Of a stretch of 64,000 nt of DNA, positions 33,789 through 44,629 are shown piece after piece. Positions within the stretch are counted from its first letter, which is position 1; every line of letters starts with the position of its first letter. This DNA comes from Hyphomicrobiales bacterium. GTDB lineage: Bacteria > Pseudomonadota > Alphaproteobacteria > Rhizobiales > Rhizobiaceae. The notes beneath the pieces are model-generated. The model was not told where the DNA came from. It searched no databases and saw only the letters and a program-made list of their open reading frames with translations. The DNA lies in the NCBI GenBank assembly GCA_900469475.1, contig UBXG01000002.1, positions 98,760 to 162,759 of the forward strand, in the 5' to 3' direction. Both the position numbers and the translations under genes were made by a program.

Positions 33789-35192
33789 TCAGGAAACGAA
33801 GGCAGTCCAGCCAACGCCCAAAGCTGCGGATGCCAATAAGGTCGATATCACCGACATCTTCAGGCGAAATATGGCGATGGCGGCAAGTAAGGTCAGCACC
33901 AGCGAGGGCAATGAAAGCGAGGTAAGGACGGGCACATCCATCGTCCAGGAGCCGTAGGTGAAGCTTGCGGTCTCTCGGAACAGCACATGGAGTCCGAACC
34001 AAATCGCCAGATTGAGGATGACGCCCACTACAGCTGCCGTTATCGCAGACATGGCGCCGGTCAGCGCGACATTGCCGCGCATCTTCTCGATGAACGGCGC
34101 ACCTGCAAAAATCCAAAGGAAGCTTGGCAGAAAGGTTACCCATGTTGTCAGCATGGCAGCGAAGGTCGCCGCCGCAAGGGGGCTAAGGGTGCCGGGATTG
34201 CGATAACCCGCCAGGAAACCAACGAACTGCGTGACCATGATCAGCGGTCCCGGGGTCGTTTCCGCCATCCCCAGACCGTCCAGCATCTCGCCCGGCCGCA
34301 GCCAGCCTAATTGCTGCACGGCCTCCTGTGCGACATATGCCAGCACGGCATAGGCGCCCCCAAAGGTCACGATTGCCATCTCGCTGAAGAATATCGCGAT
34401 TTTGGAAAAGACATTGTCGGGGCCGAGCGTCATCAGGAGGGCCGCAACCGGAATGAGCCATGCGGCCGCCAGCGCACCCGAGGTCTTCAAAGACCAGGCG
34501 AGGTTTGGTCGAGCGTGCAAAGGGATCTCCTCGCCAAGAACAGAGTCCTTATCTTCCAGAATTGTCCCCGAGCCCGACTTATGCCCGCCGCCCATCTTGA
34601 AGGCGGCGACCCCTGCCCGAGAGGCCAGGTAGCCGATAATCCCAGCTCCAACGATGATGATGGGGAACGGAACATGCAGGAAGAAGATCGCCACGAAGGC
34701 AGCGGCGGCCAAAGCAACCATAGTCCTGCTCTTGAGGGCTCGGCTCCCGATGCGAAAGACCGCCTGGACGACGACCGCCAGCACGGCGCATTTGAGCCCG
34801 AAGAACATCCCTTCGATAAAGGTCAGGTTCCCGAACAGGACGTAAACATAACTGAGCGCGAGAATTGCCAGGAAGCCGGGCAGGACGAACAGAATGCCGG
34901 CGATCATCCCACCCAGGGTCCTGTTCAACAGCCAGCCGATATAGATGGCAAGCTGATGCGCTTCCGGACCCGGCAGCAACATGCAGTAGTTCAGGGCATG
35001 AAGGAACCTGTGCTCTCCCACCCATTTCTTCTCGTCGACGACGATACGGTGCATGACGGCGATCTGCCCAGCCGGTCCGCCGAAACTCAGGGCAGCAACG
35101 CGGGTCCAGACCTTAATGGCCTCATGGAGGGGAACGATGTCCCGATCAACCTCGCTTGATCGCTCGGCTATATTTTTCGCGAGATCGGTCAT
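33789..35192 (-). CDS. chrA: Chromate transporter ChrA
   Basis: A 467-residue two-domain ChrA (CHR superfamily) exporter that moves chromate out across the inner membrane. The two homologous halves show FGGPAGQIAVMHRIVVDEKKW with MLLPGPEAHQLAIYIGW, and FGGAYAVLAYVAQEAV with ETTPGPLIMVTQFVGFLAGY. About 12 hydrophobic segments are present. The first-half ELPG-like motif is LLPGPEAHQ. It follows chrB by six bases, so the two form an operon. Chromate resistance is inferred. Confidence 0.93.
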   Translation of the reverse strand: MTDLAKNIAERSSEVDRDIVPLHEAIKVWTRVAALSFGGPAGQIAVMHRIVVDEKKWVGEHRFLHALNYCMLLPGPEAHQLAIYIGWLLNRTLGGMIAGILFVLPGFLAILALSYVYVLFGNLTFIEGMFFGLKCAVLAVVVQAVFRIGSRALKSRTMVALAAAAFVAIFFLHVPFPIIIVGAGIIGYLASRAGVAAFKMGGGHKSGSGTILEDKDSVLGEEIPLHARPNLAWSLKTSGALAAAWLIPVAALLMTLGPDNVFSKIAIFFSEMAIVTFGGAYAVLAYVAQEAVQQLGWLRPGEMLDGLGMAETTPGPLIMVTQFVGFLAGYRNPGTLSPLAAATFAAMLTTWVTFLPSFLWIFAGAPFIEKMRGNVALTGAMSAITAAVVGVILNLAIWFGLHVLFRETASFTYGSWTMDVPVLTSLSLPSLVLTLLAAIAIFRLKMSVISTLLASAALGVGWTAFVS

Positions 35193-35198
35193 AGTCTC

Positions 35199-36011
35199 TT
35201 ACATCTTCCTCGGATTTGGCCAATTGTGCGTCTCTTCCGTCGCATCACGACACCAACGATAGAAGGCATCGTAAAGCGCCATGCCGGCTTCCAACTGCTG
35301 CAGGTCGTCGTTGAACATTCGCGAAAGCCCAAGTGAGGCCGCAAGCAGCCCCGGCACTTCAGGTGCCAGGTCCGGCCGGGCGGTATCGGCGCCCCGAACG
35401 ATGGTTGCAAGATGAAGGAGAGGTTCTGTGCCGAGACCGAATTCCTCGATCATGACATCGAAGGTGCACAGTTCGCCGCGATGACTCCAGAAGACATCCT
35501 CTATATCGAATGGTGTCGCTTTAAAGCGATCGCCGACTGCCGAAACTTCGGTTGCGGGAACGAACAGGAAGATCGCTGACGGATCGATGAAGCGCCGGAT
35601 CAGCCATGGGCAAGCGATACGATCGATCTTCGGCCGTGCCCTCGTTACCCATACCGTCCGCCCCTTGGCATCGCGGGGAGGCAGCTTTTCCTCGGCGACC
35701 AGCATGTACTTCGCGCTGCGCCACGCTTCGAACCCGCCTTCGAGGACCTCCGCCTCCTTTCCGACCACACGCAGATGGGCAGCAACTCCGTGGGCGAGTT
35801 TCTGTCCTTTCTGACAGAGAATGATGGTAGGCCCCGCCAGTTCGCTCGCCCAGTCGGCTACCCGTCGATAGTCGCGACGGATCGAACTGGGAACAAGACG
35901 GGGATCGGCAGCGAAATCCTCGTCATTACGGACATCGATAATCGTCGGCAAATTGGGCGTGCCGATAATGCGATTGAGCTTGTCGGGTGTAATTTCCAGA
36001 AATGACGGCAT
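35199..36011 (-). CDS. chrB: Chromate resistance protein ChrB with rhodanese-like N-terminal domain
   Basis: A 270-residue fusion. Residues 1-105 are a rhodanese-like domain (TIIDVRNDEDFAADPR; active-site loop LCQKGQKLAHG with Cys). The C-terminal half is ChrB (VTRARPKIDRIACPWLIRRFIDPSAIF, then FVPATEV, FDVMIEEFGLG). ChrB is a chromate-responsive regulator or accessory factor of chrA. Many ChrB proteins lack the rhodanese part, although the fusion is known. GGAGG lies eight bases before ATG 36011. First gene of chrBA. Confidence 0.9.
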   Translation of the reverse strand: MPSFLEITPDKLNRIIGTPNLPTIIDVRNDEDFAADPRLVPSSIRRDYRRVADWASELAGPTIILCQKGQKLAHGVAAHLRVVGKEAEVLEGGFEAWRSAKYMLVAEEKLPPRDAKGRTVWVTRARPKIDRIACPWLIRRFIDPSAIFLFVPATEVSAVGDRFKATPFDIEDVFWSHRGELCTFDVMIEEFGLGTEPLLHLATIVRGADTARPDLAPEVPGLLAASLGLSRMFNDDLQQLEAGMALYDAFYRWCRDATEETHNWPNPRKM

Positions 36012-36386
36012 AGCGCGTCCTCCGTTGGCTCGGTTTCACGGACGCGATTCTTCAGCCGTAGCCTCGTGGGGTGATCGCAGCCCCATGATCAATTTTCTGC
36101 CTGACGCGCTTTAAATGTCAAGCCGAATAACCGCTTGCTGCACCGGGCAAACATTTTCTTGGCTTCTGCAGCCACCTGCAGATTGGCCGTAACGTCGCGG
36201 TTGTCGTGAAGTTCTGCCACGACGATGGGATGCCTCGATGACGTCGGCCCCGCCGCAGACCAAGAATATCTGATGTATCTTTTCAGTATTATCGATAACA
36301 AACTTAAAGTCAGGCGCCTTTTGTGAGATAGTTCATCCTTACGACCGACTATTCCGGTCGGTCATTGGGCACATAAGGGGGATCCA
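36012..36386. other. Intergenic region between chrB and the methyltransferase
   Basis: A 375-base divergent gap. It holds the palindrome listed at 36343-36363 and must contain both promoters. A 70-codon reading frame on the minus strand at 36089-36301 starts with TTG, has no ribosome-binding site and resembles nothing I know; I do not call it a gene. Confidence 0.4.
36343..36363. promoter_or_regulatory. TetR-type palindromic operator
   Basis: GACCGAC (36343-36349) and GTCGGTC (36357-36363) form perfect seven-base arms around a seven-base spacer, 24 bases before the methyltransferase start. GACCGAC/GTCGGTC dyads are typical of TetR-family operators. No tetR gene is adjacent. Confidence 0.55.
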
Positions 36387-37409
36387 ATGTCATCGACGGC
36401 AGTAGAAGCAGACGTCGGCGAAGTTTCGCCCAATCTAGTGGTCGATGCAATGTTTGCGTGCCGAAAGACGGCCGCCATCGTAGCCGCCATAGAACTCGAC
36501 CTTTTTACCTTGATTGGTGACGGCAGCAATGCAGCATCCCTGGCGGCCGCAGCAAATGCAGATGAAAGAGGCGTTCGCGTTCTGTGCGACTATCTCGTTG
36601 TGAACGGCTTTCTCACGAAAACAGGCAATCAATACGCTCTGACCCCATCCAGCCGAGTTTTCCTCGACCGGCATTCACCAGCCTATATGGGCGGGGCCAT
36701 CGAATTCCTGGCCGCCCCGGAGATCCTCAAGCAGATCCTGGACAATCCGGCTTCCTATGTCCGCAACGGCGGGTCCATTGGATTGGCAAACATGTCTCCG
36801 GATAATCCGGTGTGGGTGAAATTTGCTCGCGGCATGGGCTCGTTCACTGGCGGCAGCGCGATCAGCCTCGCCACCGAAATGGCCAACTTGCCCATGCAGC
36901 CAAGGAAGATACTTGATATCGCTGCAGGGCACGGGCTTTTCGGGATCGAGATGGCGAAGGCTTTTCCTTCGGCCGAGATCGTTGCGGTCGATTGGGGCTC
37001 CGTTCTGGAATTGGCCAAACGTAATGCGCAGCAATTTGGCGTCGCCGAACGCTACAAAGTCATTGCCGGCAGCGCATTCGAAGTCGACTGGGGCACGGAC
37101 TATGATCTTATCCTGCTGCCGAACTTCCTGCATCACTTCGACCTGGAAACCTGCGCCGGACTGCTTAGGAAGAGCCGAGCTAGCCTGAGCGCTGAGGGCA
37201 AGGTGGTTGCGGTGGACTTCGTGCCTAACGACGATCTCGTCTCGCCGCCCTTCCCAGCTGCTTTCTCATGGGAGATGCTGGCCAGTACACCAAAAGGCGA
37301 AGCCTACACGCAGAAGGGCCTGACCGAGATGGCTAGGCGTGCCGGTTTTCATAATGTGAGGGTAAAGCCACTACCACCATCGCCGGCAAGCTTGATCTTC
37401 TTCGAGTAA
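36387..37409 (+). CDS. SAM-dependent methyltransferase (O-methyltransferase family 2-like)
   Basis: A 340-residue class I methyltransferase with an N-terminal winged-helix dimerisation domain (RKTAAIVAAIELDLFTLIGD; NGFLTKTGNQYALTPSSRVFL) and a C-terminal Rossmann domain (ILDIAAGHGLFGIEMAKAFP; EIVAVDWGSVLELAK; LILLPNFLHHFDLETC). Small-molecule O-methylation is the usual role of this architecture. AAGGGGGA precedes the ATG. A TetR-type palindrome sits just upstream, so expression is probably ligand-responsive. Isolated between chrBA and a helicase, with lower GC than the flanks. Confidence 0.87.
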   Translation: MSSTAVEADVGEVSPNLVVDAMFACRKTAAIVAAIELDLFTLIGDGSNAASLAAAANADERGVRVLCDYLVVNGFLTKTGNQYALTPSSRVFLDRHSPAYMGGAIEFLAAPEILKQILDNPASYVRNGGSIGLANMSPDNPVWVKFARGMGSFTGGSAISLATEMANLPMQPRKILDIAAGHGLFGIEMAKAFPSAEIVAVDWGSVLELAKRNAQQFGVAERYKVIAGSAFEVDWGTDYDLILLPNFLHHFDLETCAGLLRKSRASLSAEGKVVAVDFVPNDDLVSPPFPAAFSWEMLASTPKGEAYTQKGLTEMARRAGFHNVRVKPLPPSPASLIFFE

Positions 37410-37459
37410 TGGCGCTCGGAATAGCAGCCTCCTCTTGCCGGGGGATGCGGAGATAGCGC

Positions 37460-37481
37460 CAAGGGGGCGGCCGCCCCCTTG
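37460..37481 (-). terminator. GC-rich palindrome downstream of the helicase gene
   Basis: A 22-base perfect palindrome with arms CAAGGGGGCGG and CCGCCCCCTTG. It lies 16 bases beyond the DEAD-box helicase stop and between convergent genes. No U-run follows it, so termination efficiency is uncertain. Confidence 0.45.
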
Positions 37482-37497
37482 AACTCGGCGATGGAGA

Positions 37498-39414
37498 TCA
37501 TTCTCCCTGAGCCCGCGTGGCCTTGCGCTTGGCCCTCGAATTCGGCTTACCTGCTGGCGGCCCGTCATTCTTGGCGAAGCCCGGCTTTCCGGGCTTTTTC
37601 GCCCAAGGCTTCTTGTCGGAACGCTCGGAAACGCCGCCCTCGCCTGCATTCGACCGCTCCGGCTTGCGGTCGGACTTCCATTTCGGCTTCGGGCCGTCAT
37701 TCGAACGGGCGCCCTTCTCAGTGAAGGGCTTCTTCTTTGCGAAGCCGCCTTCCCGCTTGGTCTGGAAATCCGGTATGCCGGCAAGCGGCTTGACCCTGAT
37801 GCCGCGCTCCAGCGTCTTGTCAGGGCCAATGGCCGCGAGGAAGCGCTCAAAACTCTCCGTCGAGAGCTCGACGAAGGTCTCCTCGGGCTGCATCTTGATG
37901 GCACCGATGTCACGCTTGGTCAGATTGCCGTTGCGGCAGAGCATGGGGATCAGCCAGCGCGGCTCGGCATTCTGCTTGCGTCCGACAGAGAGCGATACCC
38001 AGAGACCATCGGTGAAGTCGTTGCGTCCAGCAGACGAGCCTTCATCGCGAGGCGTGACCGGGAAATCGTCGCGGCGAGGCTTTCTGCGCTCGCCTTCGGC
38101 CGGCACGTCCTGCAATTCCTCGGGCGCGGAATGGCCGGCGCGGTACTGCCGCAGGAATGCTGCGGCAACCTGCTCGGCGCCGTGGCGCTCCAACAGCTGC
38201 CGGACGATCGACTCCTCGTCTTCGGCAAGCGGCGCTTCAAAGACCGGATCGGCGAGAAGCCTTTCATCGTCGCGCTGGCTCACTTCATCGGCTGACGGCG
38301 GCTTTGCCCAGGTGGCGCGGATGCGAGCAGCTTCCAGCAGGCGTTCGGTGCGGCGGCGGGCGCTGAGCGGCACGATGAGGGCACTGACGCCCTTGTTGCC
38401 GGCGCGGCCGGTGCGGCCGCTGCGATGCAGCAGCGTGTCCGGATTGGTCGGCAGGTCCGCATGTATGACCAGTTCCAGGCCCGGCAGATCGATGCCGCGG
38501 GCGGCGACGTCGGTTGCGATGCAGACACGGGCGCGGCCGTCGCGCATCGCTTGCAAGGCGTGCGTGCGCTCGTTCTGGCTGAGTTCGCCTGAGAGCGCAA
38601 CAACCGAAAAGCCACGATTGTTGAAGCGAGCCGTCAGGTGATTGACGGCAGCACGCGTCGAGCAGAAAACGATGGCATTGCGCGCCTCATAATAGCGCAG
38701 CACGTTAATGATGGCGTTTTCCCGGTCACTCGGCACGACGGTCAGCGCGCGATAATCGATATCGACATGCTGCTTGGCCTCAGAGGCGGTCGCGATGCGG
38801 ACGGCATCGCGCTGATAGTTTTCGGCGAGCTTGGCGATCGAACGCGGCACGGTGGCGGAAAACATCAGCGTGCGACGATCGGACGGCGCGGATTCCAGAA
38901 TGAACTCCAGATCCTCGCGGAAACCGAGATCGAGCATTTCATCGGCCTCGTCGAGCACGACGGCCTTGAGTTCGGAGATATCGAGCGAATTGCGTCGGAT
39001 GTGATCGCAGAGACGCCCCGGCGTGCCGACGACGATGTGAGCACCGCGCTCGAGCGTGCGGCGCTCCGTGCGCATGTCCATGCCGCCGACGCAGGAGGCG
39101 ATCGTGGCGCCCGTCAGCCCATAGAGCCATTCCAGCTCGCGCTGCACCTGCAGCGCCAGTTCGCGGGTCGGTGCAATCGCCAGCGCCAGCGGCGCACCTG
39201 CGCGGCCGAAACGTTCCGCGCCATCAAGCAGGCCGGGCGCCAGCGCCAGGCCGAAGGCAACCGTCTTGCCCGAGCCGGTCTGGGCCGAGACAAGCGCATC
39301 CTTGCCGGCCAGGCCCGGATCGAGCATGGCCTTTTGCACCGGCGTCAGCGTTTCGTAACCGCGCTTCGCCAAAGCCTGGGCAATCGCAGGAGCGATGCCT
39401 TCGAATTCAGTCAT
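37498..39414 (-). CDS. DEAD-box ATP-dependent RNA helicase
   Basis: About 638 residues. RecA-like domain 1 has the Q-motif region and AQTGSGKT (Walker A), PTRELA, VLDEADEM and FSATVP. Domain 2 has HRSGRTGRAG and ARGIDLPGLE. Residues about 470-550 resemble a DbpA/CsdA-type RNA-binding domain (DGLWVSLSVGRKQNAEPRWL, then RDIGAIKMQPEETFVEL). The last 85 residues are Lys/Gly-rich and disordered. Likely a ribosome-assembly or cold-stress helicase. The start codon is the second of two adjacent ATGs. No good ribosome-binding site is visible. Confidence 0.92.
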   Translation of the reverse strand: MTEFEGIAPAIAQALAKRGYETLTPVQKAMLDPGLAGKDALVSAQTGSGKTVAFGLALAPGLLDGAERFGRAGAPLALAIAPTRELALQVQRELEWLYGLTGATIASCVGGMDMRTERRTLERGAHIVVGTPGRLCDHIRRNSLDISELKAVVLDEADEMLDLGFREDLEFILESAPSDRRTLMFSATVPRSIAKLAENYQRDAVRIATASEAKQHVDIDYRALTVVPSDRENAIINVLRYYEARNAIVFCSTRAAVNHLTARFNNRGFSVVALSGELSQNERTHALQAMRDGRARVCIATDVAARGIDLPGLELVIHADLPTNPDTLLHRSGRTGRAGNKGVSALIVPLSARRRTERLLEAARIRATWAKPPSADEVSQRDDERLLADPVFEAPLAEDEESIVRQLLERHGAEQVAAAFLRQYRAGHSAPEELQDVPAEGERRKPRRDDFPVTPRDEGSSAGRNDFTDGLWVSLSVGRKQNAEPRWLIPMLCRNGNLTKRDIGAIKMQPEETFVELSTESFERFLAAIGPDKTLERGIRVKPLAGIPDFQTKREGGFAKKKPFTEKGARSNDGPKPKWKSDRKPERSNAGEGGVSERSDKKPWAKKPGKPGFAKNDGPPAGKPNSRAKRKATRAQGE

Positions 39415-39560
39415 CATCTGTCTTTCGGAATTCTTCGCGCGCCATTAGGCGGCGAGCATCGTGGCTCGCACGTCGCGAACCTCTTCTTCACGCGTGCACA
39501 TACTTGCTCAAGGCGGTAATGTACAGAGCGGACGCGTTTTCGTGCGGGGCGAAACGAAAA

Positions 39561-39585
39561 AAAGGCAGCGAATCGCGCTGCCTTT
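39561..39585 (-). terminator. Rho-independent terminator downstream of aacS
   Basis: AAAGGCAGCG (39561-39570) and CGCTGCCTTT (39576-39585) pair perfectly over ten bases with a five-base loop. On the aacS strand a T-run follows. It lies 186 bases beyond the aacS stop. The 353-base gap also holds a small hairpin (GGAGCC at 39637-39642 with GGCTCC at 39649-39654) and the palindrome listed next. No gene is seen. Confidence 0.75.
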
Positions 39586-39727
39586 GAAGTTTATGCTGTC
39601 GAAAAGCCAGCTCGAGTCGGGGAACTTCATGTCTCGGGAGCCGAGAGTGGCTCCATTCCGCTCCAGCTCATGCGAACGGTCTCAAGTTGGCCTTTACTTT
39701 TGACCAAGCTTTCTTAACGCGAGGTTA

Positions 39728-39749
39728 GCAAACGATGGTCATCGTTTGC
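39728..39749. repeat. Near-perfect palindrome after aacS
   Basis: GCAAACGATG (39728-39737) and CATCGTTTGC (39740-39749) form a ten-pair perfect stem with only two bases between, 22 bases beyond the aacS stop. It lacks a U-run, so it could be an operator, a processing or stability hairpin, or the start of a small RNA. Confidence 0.5.
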
Positions 39750-39770
39750 CCCTCAGTTTTAAGGCCCACC

Positions 39771-41723
<1,953 letters not shown>

Positions 41724-41887
41724 ATTTCTCTCCCCGCTTTTCGCTCTATATAGCGATGTTGCAGCGCATTATAAAACATGGTGTTGTGGGCATTGCCAGT
41801 GCGTGACGTTTGCATCGGGCAAACATTTCCTATATCCGGCAAACTCAGGCAGACTATCCCTATCAGTTCAAGAGTCTCCTCGGGATC

Positions 41888-43783
41888 ATGAGAGCTTCGA
41901 AAAACAACAAGTGGCGGTTGACGATGCGTTCGGCCTCGCGCTGGCTGCCTGCCTTTGCTCGCACGACCGGCATCATTCTTCTCACGATCCTCATCGTGTT
42001 CGCTGTCTTCAGAGCGACCGCACCTTTCCTGATTTCAAGCGGCCTGGTGCGCTCCGGCATCGAGAAGGCACTTTCGGAATGGACGGGATATCGCGCCCAG
42101 ATCGAAGGCGACCCGACACTTGATTTCTGGCCGACGCCACGCGTGACGCTCAACCAGGTCACCATCCGCGAACCGTCGAGGAACGGCAAGGTCCTCGGTC
42201 ACGTCGATAGCCTCTCCGCGGATTTCTCGCTGTGGTCGGCGATCCGCGGGCACGCGCATTTTCACGAATTCCATTTCCTGCGCCCGACCCTTTACATCCG
42301 CCGCGACGAGAATGGCCTGATCGACTGGACGAACGAAGGCCGGCTTTCCAAGGCGATCGAGCAGGCCGGGGCCTCCTCCGGCGACGGCATGCGGATGAGC
42401 AAGGAACAGGATGCGGCCATCGGCATGCTGACCATCGAGGACGGCAGCATCGAGATGGCCGACGAGCGCAGCGGGAATATCTATAAGCTCAACGCCGTCA
42501 ACGCCGACATCGCATGGCCACGACTTTCCCATTCGCTGAGCGCCGTTATCCTTGCCCGCTTCAACGGTCAGGACATCAAGCTGAATTTCGATTCGCCGCA
42601 GCCCCTGCTCTTCTTCGCCGGCAAGAATGTGAACACCACGACCAGCTTCGTCTCGCCGCTGATCAACTGGACCTATACGGGCATCACCAGCATAGCTGAC
42701 TTTTCGGCGCTTTCGGGCAATCTGGATCTGAACGTGCCGAATGTTCCCTCCTTCATCGCCTGGAGCGGTCAGCGCCTGCCGGCAGCAGATGCCCTCAAGA
42801 ATATCTCGCTCACCGCCAACATCGCGGCGATCGAAAACGGCCTGCGCTTCAACAATCTGAGCTTCAAAGTCAACGATTCCGCTGCCTCCGGCATCATGGA
42901 CCTGAACTACACGAAAGCGGGCAAACCGAAGATTTCCGGCACGCTGGCTTTCGACCAGATGAACCTCAATCCCTTCCTGGCCGCCTTCTCCATGCGCCTT
43001 GCAGCTGAAACCGCCATCGATGCGCTGCTGAATGGCAACCCGCTGCAGCGGCTCGACCTCGACCTGCGGCTGTCATCGAACAAGGCGGCTCTCGGCCCCT
43101 TCCAGTTCGATGATATCGGCGCCAGCCTGCTGGTGTTAGGCGGCAAGGCGAAATTCGACATAGGCGACAGCGGCTTCGAAAATGGTTCCCTGACGGCGCA
43201 TCTTGAGGTCGCGCCGGGCGATTTCGACGGCGGCGGCAAATTGCAGATATCGATTCGCAACGCCGATTTCGGTGGGCTCTTCACGCGCCTGAAGCTGATC
43301 GGCCCATTGCCGATGCCTTCATCAGCGTCCTTGGATCTTTCGCTCAGCACCTCGAAGCCGATCTGGGTTGCCACGCTCAGCGACGTCGCCGGTACGCTGC
43401 ACTTCGCTTCGTCGGCAGGGTCGTTTCGCCAATTCAATCTCGCCACCTTCCGAACGCTTGCCGCCCAGAAGGCATTCTTCCGGATGAGCGACATCGCCGA
43501 CTCGTCTTTCGACTTCGACAGCATCAACGCGGATGCAAGTTTTGCCAAAGGCTCCGCCGAGGTACAGAACGCAACCGTTACGGGCCGCAACGAAACGATC
43601 ACCTTCAACGGCGTGGTTCCGTTCCGCACCAACGGGCTGGCCCTCTCCGGTGCGATCGAGGCGACCTCACCATCCGATGCCGACGAATTGCCGATGCTGC
43701 CCTTCTTCATTGGCGGCAGTTGGCCGAACCCGGTGATTTCGCCGGTCGCAACGCTTCTGCAAAAGCCGATACAACAGCCGTAG
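41888..43783 (+). CDS. AsmA-family envelope protein
   Basis: About 631 residues. One N-terminal transmembrane segment (TTGIILLTILIVFAVFRATAPFL) anchors a long periplasmic domain of AsmA type. The opening IEKALSEWTGYRAQIEGDPTLDFWPTPRVTL is characteristic. The C-terminal half carries the repeating AsmA_2-like beta pattern (FRQFNLATFRTLAAQKAFFRMSD split over about 546-568). Such proteins act in outer-membrane or lipid homeostasis. The start is uncertain: ATGs at 41888 and 41924 both precede the basic, membrane-anchoring segment. Single gene, convergent with the pot operon. Confidence 0.85.
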   Translation: MRASKNNKWRLTMRSASRWLPAFARTTGIILLTILIVFAVFRATAPFLISSGLVRSGIEKALSEWTGYRAQIEGDPTLDFWPTPRVTLNQVTIREPSRNGKVLGHVDSLSADFSLWSAIRGHAHFHEFHFLRPTLYIRRDENGLIDWTNEGRLSKAIEQAGASSGDGMRMSKEQDAAIGMLTIEDGSIEMADERSGNIYKLNAVNADIAWPRLSHSLSAVILARFNGQDIKLNFDSPQPLLFFAGKNVNTTTSFVSPLINWTYTGITSIADFSALSGNLDLNVPNVPSFIAWSGQRLPAADALKNISLTANIAAIENGLRFNNLSFKVNDSAASGIMDLNYTKAGKPKISGTLAFDQMNLNPFLAAFSMRLAAETAIDALLNGNPLQRLDLDLRLSSNKAALGPFQFDDIGASLLVLGGKAKFDIGDSGFENGSLTAHLEVAPGDFDGGGKLQISIRNADFGGLFTRLKLIGPLPMPSSASLDLSLSTSKPIWVATLSDVAGTLHFASSAGSFRQFNLATFRTLAAQKAFFRMSDIADSSFDFDSINADASFAKGSAEVQNATVTGRNETITFNGVVPFRTNGLALSGAIEATSPSDADELPMLPFFIGGSWPNPVISPVATLLQKPIQQP

Positions 43784-43810
43784 TTCTTCACGCGGTTTGC
43801 CTGCAGCACT

Positions 43811-44626
43811 TCAAGCTGCTGCAGCGGCGTGCTCATCCCTTTGTCGCTGAACCTCGCGACGTTTCGTCACGATGGAAGTGCAGATGACCCCGACGGCGAC
43901 CACGCCGATCAGGATGGTGCAGATGGCGTTGATTTCCGGCGTCACGCCAAGCTTTACCTGGCTGTAGATCAGCATCGGCAGGGTCTTGGCGCCGGCACCG
44001 GAGGCGAAAGTCGCAATCACCAGATCGTCGAGCGACAAGGTCAGTGCCAGCACCCAGCCGGAGAAGACGGCCGGCGCGATGATCGGCAGCGTCACCTCGA
44101 AGAAGGTGCGCACCGGCGGTGCGCCGAGATCCAGCGCCGCCTCCTCGATGGAACGATCGAAGGTGAGCAAGCGGGACTGTACGACGACGGCGACGAAACA
44201 CATTGTCAGCGTCGTATGCGCCATCACGATCGTCCAGAATCCGCGATCGACGCCCGACGTCACGAAGAGCAGCAGCAGTGACAGGCCGGTGATGACGTCA
44301 GGCATGACCAGCGGCGCGTAGATCATTCCCGAAAACAGGATGCGGCCGCGGAAACGCGTGTAGCGCACAAGGGTAATCGCCGCGAAGGTGCCGAGCACCG
44401 TTGCAATCGTCGCCGAGAGCAGCGCGATGCGCACCGTCAGCCACGCGGCATTCAGCATCGTATCATTGCTGAAAAGATGAACGTACCATTGCGTCGAGAA
44501 GCCGCCCCAGACTGTAACGAGGCGCGAGCTGTTGAAGGAGTAGATCACCAGCAGCAGGATCGGCAGGTAGAGGAAGGCCAGGCCGAGCGTGACCGAGACG
44601 ATGTTGAAGCGGGACCAGCGGATCAT
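43811..44626 (-). CDS. potI: Putrescine/spermidine ABC transporter permease (PotI-like)
   Basis: A 271-residue six-span permease. It opens with LGLAFLYLPILLLVIYSFNSSRLVTVWGGFSTQWY split across two segments, and the EAA loop is EEAALDLGAPPVRTFFEVTLPIIAP. The wording matches PotI/PotC. Third in the Pot import complex with PotH; three bases downstream of potH and last in the operon. The transported polyamine is assigned from PotF and from the distant puuAB genes. Confidence 0.93.
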   Translation of the reverse strand: MIRWSRFNIVSVTLGLAFLYLPILLLVIYSFNSSRLVTVWGGFSTQWYVHLFSNDTMLNAAWLTVRIALLSATIATVLGTFAAITLVRYTRFRGRILFSGMIYAPLVMPDVITGLSLLLLFVTSGVDRGFWTIVMAHTTLTMCFVAVVVQSRLLTFDRSIEEAALDLGAPPVRTFFEVTLPIIAPAVFSGWVLALTLSLDDLVIATFASGAGAKTLPMLIYSQVKLGVTPEINAICTILIGVVAVGVICTSIVTKRREVQRQRDEHAAAAA

Positions 44627-44629
44627 TTG

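Noticed and set aside
33715..34143. 142-codon minus-strand frame at the end of chrA
   Set aside because: Overlaps chrA in another frame; chrA is intact with both CHR domains.
36089..36301. 70-codon minus-strand frame between chrB and the methyltransferase
   Set aside because: TTG start, no ribosome-binding site and no recognisable similarity. It could be a remnant, but nothing supports it.
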